From assembly GCA_017617475.1 (NCBI GenBank), contig JAFZWC010000049.1, forward strand, positions 1-16,313: 16,313 nucleotides of DNA. Direction: 5' to 3'. Position 1 is the stretch's first letter, and each line of letters starts with the position of its first letter. The position numbers and the translations under genes are program-made. The notes below the pieces were generated by a model. It had not been told where the DNA came from. It made no database searches and was given only the letters and a program-made list of their open reading frames with translations. Positions 1 through 6,182 of the stretch are shown here, piece by piece. Source of the stretch: Bacteroidales bacterium. Its GTDB lineage: Bacteria > Bacteroidota > Bacteroidia > Bacteroidales > UBA932.

Positions 1-4
1 CAAG

Positions 5-12
5 ACCTCCTT
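5..12 (-). promoter_or_regulatory. Perfect Shine-Dalgarno-like site for a possible gene left of the window
   Basis: On the minus strand these bases read AAGGAGGT, a full match to the anti-Shine-Dalgarno sequence. This is unusual here, because none of the complete genes in the window has such a site. If it is used, the start codon would lie a few bases left of position 1, so the gene itself cannot be seen. It overlaps a possible copy of the interspersed repeat (CAAGACC at 1-7), so the match could be accidental. Confidence 0.3.
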
Positions 13-18
13 TGTCCG

Positions 19-26
19 CAAAAATA
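19..26 (-). promoter_or_regulatory. Possible -7 promoter element (TATTTTTG), leftward
   Basis: The minus strand reads TATTTTTG, which fits the Bacteroidota -7 consensus TAnnTTTG, a few bases upstream of the AAGGAGGT site at 12-5. No convincing -33 TTG is seen at the normal distance. The same bases (CCGCAAAAAT on plus) are shared with the interspersed repeat copies near 9.39 kb and 11.59 kb, so this may be repeat sequence rather than a promoter. Confidence 0.3.
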
Positions 27-59
27 CGGAAAATGACTGGTCCAGGTCTTTCCCCCTCC

Positions 60-99
60 GATAGGATGGTAGCGAGTGGCCACCCGCCACCATCCTATC
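60..99 (-). repeat. 40-bp near-perfect palindrome (20-bp arms)
   Basis: Bases 60-79 pair with 80-99 at 18 of 20 positions with no spacer (centre GTGG|CCAC). Both mismatches (71/88 and 75/84) are A/C on the plus strand, so they become U/G wobble pairs in a minus-strand RNA, which would be fully paired. No U-tract follows on either strand, so it is not a classical intrinsic terminator. It lies 148 nt downstream of the FAD dehydrogenase stop and between the leftward -7-like elements at 131-124 and 26-19. It could be a 3' stabilising hairpin, a leader hairpin of the gene to the left, or a REP-like element. Confidence 0.75.
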
Positions 100-123
100 A
101 AGAATCGAAAATACTTCCTGGTG

Positions 124-131
124 CAAAAGTA
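124..131 (-). promoter_or_regulatory. Possible -7 promoter element (TACTTTTG), leftward
   Basis: The minus strand reads TACTTTTGCA, fitting TAnnTTTG followed by the CA seen after several other -7 elements here (gapA, tRNA, gdhA). A transcript from here would carry the 60-99 hairpin in a leader of more than 100 nt before any gene left of the window. No clear -33 element is visible. Confidence 0.35.
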
Positions 132-247
132 AGAGATAACAATTTTTCCCATGATTCTCATCCCGCCCCCTCCAAATTGTTTTCCCTTCCCCTTGGCGCG
201 TAAATGTCTGTGTGTCAGGAGAATATAAATAAATTGTTGATTGTTAA

Positions 248-1792
248 TTATTTGTGCGCCAAGAGGTCGGCGCAGTTTATCCCATCAAGCGCGGAAGAAA
301 CAATCCCTCCGGCATATCCGGCACCTTCTCCGCAGGGATAAAGGCCCGCGACATCAACATGCTCCAGCGTTTCCGGATTGCGGGGCAGACGGACCGGAGA
401 AGATGTGCGGGATTCCACCCCAAGCAGCAAAGCGTCATTGGTATAGTAGCCGTGCATGCTGCGGTCTACCTGGGGGAAAGCCCGTCTGAGCCGCATGGAA
501 ACGTGTTCCGGCAGTAGCTCATGGAGCGGCGCACTGAGGGTTCCCGGATGGTATGATGTCTTAGGCAAGTCCTTGGAAACCAGTCCTCTGCAGAAGTCCT
601 TCATGCGCTGGGCCGGAGCGGTAAGGGGGTGCTTGGCACCATGTTCCGATGCCCATTTGAACATGGCCCGTTCAATATCCCGCTGGAAATCCATCAGGGC
701 AAAAGGCCCTTCGTATTGTGCCGGCTGGTCGCCTGGTTCAATCTGGACTACCACACCGGCGTTGGCCCATTTTGAGTTGCGGGCAGCGTTGGACATGCCG
801 TTCAGGACCACAGTCCCGTCTTCCGTGGAAGAAGGGACCAGGATGCCGCCCGGACACATGCAGAAGGAGAACACGCCGCGCTCCTCGACCTGCTGGACAA
901 AGGAGTATTCGGCCGTAGGCATAAAAGGCTGATACTTACCGTGATAGCGTATCTGGTTAATGAGCCACTGCGGGTGCTCCACCCGTACGCCCAGGGCAAA
1001 GCCCTTGGCTTCCAGCGCCCAGCCCTTTGCCTGGAACAGTTCATAGATGTCCCGGGCGCTGTGGCCGCAGGCCAGGATGACCTTGGAGGCCTGGTATACG
1101 GTGGCGCCGCAGAGGACCTGGAAACCGTCGGCCACGGGGACAATATCCGTGACGCGGCTGTCAAAATGGTATTCCCCGCCATGGTCCTCTATGCATCGGC
1201 GGATGTTTTTCACTATTTCCGGCAGGCGGTCGGTGCCGATGTGCGGATGCGCGTCAATGAGGATGTCGGGGCTGGCGCCAAACGCAACCAGCTGGTGCAG
1301 GACTTCCCGGATGTCGCCCCGTTTGGTGGAACGGGTGTAGAGCTTGCCGTCGGAAAAAGCGCCGGCGCCACCCTCTCCGTAGCAGTAGTTGGAATCCGGG
1401 TTCAGGATCCCTTCAGTGGAGAGTCTGGCCATGTCCACCTTGCGGCGCTCCACGTCTTTTCCGCGTTCCAGAACTATGGGTTTCAGGCCTTTCTGGAGCA
1501 GTTTCAGGGCGGCGAACATGCCGGCGGGGCCGGCACCGATCACCGCCACGGGGCGGGCATGATGAACATCCTGGTAAGGCGCTGTCTGATAGGGCTCATA
1601 AGGCTCTCCTACACGGTAAGCCTGGACGCGGTAGCGGTACAGGATATCCTGCCTGGCGTCCACGCTGCGGCGGACCACTTCCACATGGCCCACTTTGTCC
1701 GGTTTAACCCCCAGAGCCTTGGCTGCTGCTTCACGCAGCTGGCTCTCCGTGAGGTCCTTTCCTATTTTTTGGGCTATCTCGAATTCTTTCAT
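248..1792 (-). CDS. FAD-dependent dehydrogenase (COG2509-like)
   Basis: A 514-residue flavoprotein of the uncharacterised FAD-dependent dehydrogenase family (COG2509 type), close to the family's usual length. The N-terminal 70 residues form a small alpha/beta domain typical of the family. The Rossmann FAD motif GAGPAG is at residues 86-91, followed by LERG at 108-111. A glycine-rich stretch CYGEGGAGAFSDGK (137-150), ESRTSSPVRL (460-469) and the C-terminal FAD-closing segment YPCGEGAGYAGG (485-496) are diagnostic. Substrate and electron partner are unknown for the family. It is cytosolic, with no signal peptide. I chose the ATG at 1792 (MKEFEIAQ); the frame is open further up, but the start at 1825 would overlap the upstream gene by 32 nt. 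The ATG follows the upstream TAA by one base, so it is last in the gdhA operon and probably translationally coupled. Confidence 0.9.
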   Translation of the reverse strand: MKEFEIAQKIGKDLTESQLREAAAKALGVKPDKVGHVEVVRRSVDARQDILYRYRVQAYRVGEPYEPYQTAPYQDVHHARPVAVIGAGPAGMFAALKLLQKGLKPIVLERGKDVERRKVDMARLSTEGILNPDSNYCYGEGGAGAFSDGKLYTRSTKRGDIREVLHQLVAFGASPDILIDAHPHIGTDRLPEIVKNIRRCIEDHGGEYHFDSRVTDIVPVADGFQVLCGATVYQASKVILACGHSARDIYELFQAKGWALEAKGFALGVRVEHPQWLINQIRYHGKYQPFMPTAEYSFVQQVEERGVFSFCMCPGGILVPSSTEDGTVVLNGMSNAARNSKWANAGVVVQIEPGDQPAQYEGPFALMDFQRDIERAMFKWASEHGAKHPLTAPAQRMKDFCRGLVSKDLPKTSYHPGTLSAPLHELLPEHVSMRLRRAFPQVDRSMHGYYTNDALLLGVESRTSSPVRLPRNPETLEHVDVAGLYPCGEGAGYAGGIVSSALDGINCADLLAHK

Positions 1793-1793
1793 T

Positions 1794-4706
1794 TTAGCCC
1801 AGCTTGATAAAGGCTTTGCCGGCACGGCCGTCTACGCAGACGGTCAATGCTTTTTCCAACTGGACGTGCCGCAACCAGGTGCTTTCCTCTACAGCCGGGA
1901 GGGCGTCCAAAGCGCTCAGGTCCAGGCTGTCGCCGGGCCGGGAATACGGGTCAACGTTGACGTAGCCGGCGTTGAAGGAAGTCAGGTTCTGGAAGAAGTG
2001 CGTTCCCTGGCTGGGGTCTACCCGGAAGTCCGGGAGCGAGCACTCCACCAGGGCCTTGGTCTCAGAGATGTCGCTCCAGTTTACCGGTACGCCCAGGGTG
2101 GGGATGCTGGAACCCCATCGGCCGTAGCCAATCAAAATGTACTGGCGGCCCGCAGCCCGCATGCGGCTGTTGAGTTCCCGCAGCTCCGCAGCCATTACCA
2201 CGGTTTTCATCTTGTCAAAAGTGTCGGCCTTGAGGTAGATGATGTCGTGGATATCCTGGATCCAGCCGGTGCCCAGGGCGCTGGTGGAAAGCACCAGGGA
2301 GCCGGAGGTGTCGACCTCCCGCCAGTCTACGCTGGCCTTGAGGCTGTCTGAGGATATGGGCCTGATTTGCAAAGCGTTGAAAATGCCGTTGGAAAGCTCT
2401 GCTGCAAATTCAATCTCCACGCTGCCGTTCATCTCGGCCGAACAGATGTTCAGAAGTTCCTGGACGATGGGCGCCAGCGGGAAGGTCCCGTAGCGCAGGA
2501 TATGGGCAAAGGTCACCGCCTTGGGACCCTCCGGAACAGGGGAGTCCACCATGCGCTGGTTCTGGTAGTCGTAGGTGGAGACCACGTTGCGGAAGTCCTG
2601 GAAGCGGCCGCATTCACCAATGGGAATCCGCGCCAGGTTCACGGCGTCGTCCACGCTGGTTTTGAACTTTTCAGGCTGCAAATCCAGGGCGTACATCACC
2701 TGCTGGGTGTCCCGTAGCGCCAGTTCAGGAGTAGAGGTCTGCAGCACGTGCTTGGGGTAAGCGGGGGAGAAGCGCAGCACCTGCTCGCCGTCCACCACAG
2801 CCTTGCCCAGGCCGAAGGCCACCTTGGCTACGCCTTCCTCGGCCCGTTCGTAGCCGATGGGATAAAAATTCACACTCCGCGCCACTCCGGAGAGGGTGGG
2901 GAAGAAGAAGCCGTCTTCCTCGGCGCCGCAGATTTCCTGCAGGATAATGGCCATTTTCTCTTCTGAGATAACGTTGGCTGTGGCGGTGATATAGCCTCTG
3001 GAAGAGGCAAAATAAACAGAGGCGTAAACGCTCTTGATGGCCTTGGAAAGGAGCCTGAGCTGCTGATCCTCATTCTCTACCGACGGAATCATGTACGTGG
3101 AGTACACGCCGGCAAACGGCTGGTAATAGGAGTCCTCCAGTTTGGAGGAAGAGCGCACGGCCAGCGGTTTGTGCACCACGCGGATAAAGCTCCGGAGCGC
3201 TTCAATCAGGTCGGTCGGCAGGTTGGATGAGACAAATTCTGAGAGGATTTCGGCATCCGAAATGTCCGAATTTATCACATAGTGCAGGCCGTTTTCCAGG
3301 ATGAAGCGGTCAAAGAATTCCGTGGCAATGACCAGGGTGCGGGGCACCATCACGTGCACGTCTTCCCACTTTTCATAGAGCTGGTGCTTGTACAGAATCT
3401 GGTTCAGGAAGGCCAGACCGCGGGCTTTTCCGCCCAGGGAGCCCTCTCCAAAGCGGGCGAACCAGATGGTGTCGTTGTATGTGGCCGGGTCAAAATGGGC
3501 TACTACACCCAGGCTCTGGGATACGCGGTAAGCGTGAATGGCGGCTACCGCCCTGGCACGGAAATCTTCCGTATCTTTGAAGGTGCCGTTCTTGAGGGCA
3601 TTTCCTTCCTGGAAGATACCCCGGGCCAGGAGCCAGCGGGAAACGTAGTTCTTGCTGCGCATCTTGGTGAGCTGCGGCTCCGGCATGGTGGCTATGATAT
3701 GCTCGGCCCCCTGCAGGTCATGGGCGCGGGCGGTTTCCATGCCGCGGGCGTTGGTGACCACAAAGTCTCCAAAGCCGAATTCCCGGCCGATATACTCCGA
3801 CAGCTCATGCGTGAGCGTCTTGGAGCGCTTCATGAGGAAGCCGGCCCTGATGCCTTCGGCCACGGCGCGCATGCTCTCCTGGGAGCTTTGCATGAGGATG
3901 GGCATCTTGGGGATTTCCCGCCTGATCAGGTTGCAAAGGTCTACGCCGGCGTCCAGCTTTTCCTCCGACGGCTTGTCGCCGCGGTGCAGCACAAAGCCGA
4001 TGTCGGAAATAACTCCCAGAAGGTTCTCCTTGTAGGTGTTGTAAAGGCTTACGGCATCGTCGTAGTTGGTGGCCATCAGGATTTTGGGACGGGCACGCTT
4101 GCGGAAAATCTGCTGGTCCTCGTTCAGGGCGTCCCTGATAGCGTCGGCGTTCTGCTGGAGCACCAGTTTGTACAGGAGGGGGAGGTAGGTGGAGTAGTAG
4201 CGCACCGAATCCTCTACCAGCAGGATGGCCTGGACCCCGTTCTGGAGGATGTCCACAGGGGCGTTCATGCTGTCTTCCAGCAGCTTGATGATGGCAATGA
4301 TGAGGTCCGTGCTGCCGTTCCAGTTGAAGATGTAGTCCATGCAGGAACGGTCCCGGTTTTCCAGTTCACGGTACACCACCTTGGAGAAGGAAGTAAGCAG
4401 CACCACGGGCATGCCCGGTGCGTGCTGCTTCATGCGGGCGGCAAAGTCAAAGACATCTACCTCGCCCACATTGTACATGGTCATGACCAGATCCCACTGC
4501 TCCCCGGCTGCGGCTCTCTCCAGGGCTTCCTTAGTGGTGGCCACCCGTTCAAAGACGGGCGGGCCACTCAGGTTGAGCTCCCAGTATTCGCGGGAAATCC
4601 GCTGGTCCAGACGGCCGTCCTCTTCCAGCGAGAAATTGTCGTAGTTGTTGCAAACCAGGAGAATCCGCCGGATTCGCCGGGCCATTAGCGGGATGCTTTC
4701 TGTCAT
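1794..4706 (-). CDS. PEP/pyruvate-binding (PPDK_N) ATP-grasp protein with two N-terminal receiver-like domains
   Basis: A 970-residue protein, often annotated as a phosphoenolpyruvate synthase-like protein in Bacteroidota. Residues about 14-145 resemble a response-regulator receiver lacking the acidic pair and phospho-Asp. Residues about 159-310 form a second receiver in which VEDS (164-167), D235, the serines of MQSS (272-275) and K293 sit where a working receiver has its acidic pair, phospho-Asp, Ser/Thr and Lys. The ATP-grasp domain follows, with GEGSLGGKARG (420-430), AVRSSSKLED (516-525), FGLGKAVVDG (631-640) and LQIRPI (779-784). A conserved tail has YGRWGSS (861-867) and SQGTHFFQNLTS (899-910). 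The phosphohistidine swivel domain and PEP/pyruvate TIM barrel of true PEP synthase are absent, so it cannot be a standard PEP synthase; its reaction is unknown. The ATG directly follows the gdhA stop (TAAATG). Residue M8 is an alternative start. Confidence 0.88.
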   Translation of the reverse strand: MTESIPLMARRIRRILLVCNNYDNFSLEEDGRLDQRISREYWELNLSGPPVFERVATTKEALERAAAGEQWDLVMTMYNVGEVDVFDFAARMKQHAPGMPVVLLTSFSKVVYRELENRDRSCMDYIFNWNGSTDLIIAIIKLLEDSMNAPVDILQNGVQAILLVEDSVRYYSTYLPLLYKLVLQQNADAIRDALNEDQQIFRKRARPKILMATNYDDAVSLYNTYKENLLGVISDIGFVLHRGDKPSEEKLDAGVDLCNLIRREIPKMPILMQSSQESMRAVAEGIRAGFLMKRSKTLTHELSEYIGREFGFGDFVVTNARGMETARAHDLQGAEHIIATMPEPQLTKMRSKNYVSRWLLARGIFQEGNALKNGTFKDTEDFRARAVAAIHAYRVSQSLGVVAHFDPATYNDTIWFARFGEGSLGGKARGLAFLNQILYKHQLYEKWEDVHVMVPRTLVIATEFFDRFILENGLHYVINSDISDAEILSEFVSSNLPTDLIEALRSFIRVVHKPLAVRSSSKLEDSYYQPFAGVYSTYMIPSVENEDQQLRLLSKAIKSVYASVYFASSRGYITATANVISEEKMAIILQEICGAEEDGFFFPTLSGVARSVNFYPIGYERAEEGVAKVAFGLGKAVVDGEQVLRFSPAYPKHVLQTSTPELALRDTQQVMYALDLQPEKFKTSVDDAVNLARIPIGECGRFQDFRNVVSTYDYQNQRMVDSPVPEGPKAVTFAHILRYGTFPLAPIVQELLNICSAEMNGSVEIEFAAELSNGIFNALQIRPISSDSLKASVDWREVDTSGSLVLSTSALGTGWIQDIHDIIYLKADTFDKMKTVVMAAELRELNSRMRAAGRQYILIGYGRWGSSIPTLGVPVNWSDISETKALVECSLPDFRVDPSQGTHFFQNLTSFNAGYVNVDPYSRPGDSLDLSALDALPAVEESTWLRHVQLEKALTVCVDGRAGKAFIKLG

Positions 4707-6062
4707 TTATACCAATCCTTGGTCTACCATGGCACCGGCCACTTTGATGAAGCCGGCAATGTTGGCGCCTTTTACGTAATTGACCGTTCCGTCTTCTTCC
4801 GTGCCGTACTTGACGCAGGCGGCGTGGATGTCGGACATGATGCGGCGCAGGTACTGGTCCACTTCTTCTGCGGTCCAGTGCTGGCGCATGGAATTCTGGC
4901 TCATTTCCAGGCCGCTGGTGGCTACGCCGCCGGCGTTGGAAGCCTTGCCGGGGGAGTACAGCAGGCCGGCTCCCTGGATGATGCGGATGGCGTCAGGGGT
5001 GGTGGGCATGTTGGCGCCTTCGGCCAGGCAGATGGCGCCGCCTTTCACTATGTTCTCTGCATCGGCCACCTCAATCTCATTCTGGGTGGCGCAGGGGAGG
5101 GCTATGTCGCAGGGGATCTTCCACGGGCGCTCGCCGGGATAATAGGTGGCCTGCGGGTACTTCACGGCGTATTCCTTGATACGGCCGCGGCGGATGTTCT
5201 TGAGTTCCAGCACGTAAGCTATCTTTTCCTCATTGAGACCCTCGGGGTCGTAGACAAAGCCGTCGGAGTCTGAAAGGGTCTGGACCTTGGCCCCCAGGCG
5301 CATGGCCTTCTGGGCCGCGTACTGGGCCACGTTGCCGGCGCCGGAAATGTTCACCTTCTTGCCCTGGAAGCTCTCTCCGCGGGTGGCTAACATCTGTTCG
5401 GCAAAATAGCACAGGCCGTAACCGGTGGCCTCCGGACGCAGCAGGCTGCCGCCCCAGGCAATGCCCTTGCCGGTGAGGGTGCCGGTGAATTCGTCCTTCA
5501 GGCGCTTGTACTGGCCGAAGAGGTAGCCAATTTCACGGCCGCCTACGCCGATGTCGCCTGCAGGAACGTCCGTGTCGGCCCCAATATGACGGCAGAGCTC
5601 TGTCATGAAACTCTGGCAGAAGCGCATCACTTCCGTGTCCGACTTGCCGCGGGGGTTGAAGTCGGAGCCGCCCTTTGCGCCGCCCATAGGCAGGGTGGTG
5701 AGGGCGTTCTTGAAGGTCTGCTCGAAGGCCAGGAACTTCATGATGCTCAGGTTTACGCTGGCATGGAAACGGATACCGCCTTTATAAGGGCCGATGGCGC
5801 TGGAGCACTGTACGCGGTAGCCGCGGTTGATGTGGATGTCTCCGCGGTCGTCCATCCAGGGCACGCGGAACATGATGACGCGTTCCGGCTCCGTGATGCG
5901 TTCCAGGACCTTCTGCTCCATGAGATGGGGATAGGCCGTAATATAGGGGGCAACGCTTTCCGCTACCTCCCTTACCGCCTGGTGAAACTCTTTTTCCCCT
6001 GGGTTCCTGGCAATGACCTCTGCCATGAAACCGTCCAAATAGTTCTGGGTAAATTTATCCAT
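4707..6062 (-). CDS. gdhA: NADP-type glutamate dehydrogenase
   Basis: A hexameric-type glutamate dehydrogenase of 451 residues, the normal length for the bacterial 50-kDa class. It interconverts 2-oxoglutarate plus ammonium and glutamate in the cytosol. The substrate-binding motif GPYKGGIRFH is at 91-100 (K94), the catalytic lysine motif PMGGAKGG at 125-132 (K130), and PAGDIGVGGREIGY at 167-180 holds the catalytic D170. The Rossmann loop GAGNVA is at 241-246. The SDSDG segment (264-268) at the end of the second strand is typical of the NADPH-preferring, biosynthetic enzymes; cofactor preference is inferred. The start MDKFTQNYLD is the only sensible one. It is the first gene of a three-gene operon and has its own -7 element (6100-6093) with a leader of about 30 nt. 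Overall assignment is very secure. Confidence 0.97.
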   Translation of the reverse strand: MDKFTQNYLDGFMAEVIARNPGEKEFHQAVREVAESVAPYITAYPHLMEQKVLERITEPERVIMFRVPWMDDRGDIHINRGYRVQCSSAIGPYKGGIRFHASVNLSIMKFLAFEQTFKNALTTLPMGGAKGGSDFNPRGKSDTEVMRFCQSFMTELCRHIGADTDVPAGDIGVGGREIGYLFGQYKRLKDEFTGTLTGKGIAWGGSLLRPEATGYGLCYFAEQMLATRGESFQGKKVNISGAGNVAQYAAQKAMRLGAKVQTLSDSDGFVYDPEGLNEEKIAYVLELKNIRRGRIKEYAVKYPQATYYPGERPWKIPCDIALPCATQNEIEVADAENIVKGGAICLAEGANMPTTPDAIRIIQGAGLLYSPGKASNAGGVATSGLEMSQNSMRQHWTAEEVDQYLRRIMSDIHAACVKYGTEEDGTVNYVKGANIAGFIKVAGAMVDQGLV

Positions 6063-6092
6063 AAGTCCGTTGTTTTATACACTACTAACCTG

Positions 6093-6100
6093 CAAAGATA
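6093..6100 (-). promoter_or_regulatory. -7 promoter element of the gdhA operon (TATCTTTG)
   Basis: The minus strand reads TATCTTTGCA, matching TAnnTTTG. The gdhA ATG lies 30 nt beyond it, so this mRNA has a real leader, unlike the leaderless promoters nearby. No TTG is seen at the usual 19-21 nt upstream. A run of eight T immediately precedes the element. Interspersed repeat copy A ends 41 nt upstream. Confidence 0.65.
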
Positions 6101-6141
6101 CAAAAAAAATCGCTCGCGCGCCCGGGTGAGGACACGCCTAT

Positions 6142-6170
6142 GACCAAAAACACGGGAAAACGGTCTTGAC
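6142..6170 (-). repeat. Interspersed intergenic repeat, copy A (29 nt)
   Basis: Read on the minus strand it begins GTCAAGACCGTTTTCCCG and ends TTTTTGGTC. It matches copy B (9326-9354) at 28 of 29 positions. It sits in the 120-nt gap between the peptidase stop and the gdhA promoter. GACC and GGTC at its ends can form a short stem. No recombinase or transposase accompanies it. Confidence 0.8.
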
Positions 6171-6182
6171 GGTGGATGGCGT

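Noticed and set aside
138..181. Inverted repeat AACAATTT/AAATTGTT (138-145 and 174-181)
   Set aside because: Only 8 A/T-rich pairs around a 28-nt loop with no T-run, too weak to call a terminator for the gdhA operon.
3282..4688. Long plus-strand open frame (468 codons) opposite the ATP-grasp gene; similar ones at 941-1807, 6222-7313 and 11768-12679
   Set aside because: They lie wholly or almost wholly antisense to well-recognised proteins, have no -7 element or recognisable domains, and long antisense frames are expected in GC-rich genes.
4686..4706. Start of the ATP-grasp gene at the second Met (4685) instead of 4706
   Set aside because: Possible, but the ATG at 4706 directly abuts the gdhA stop, which fits translational coupling; I kept the longer form.
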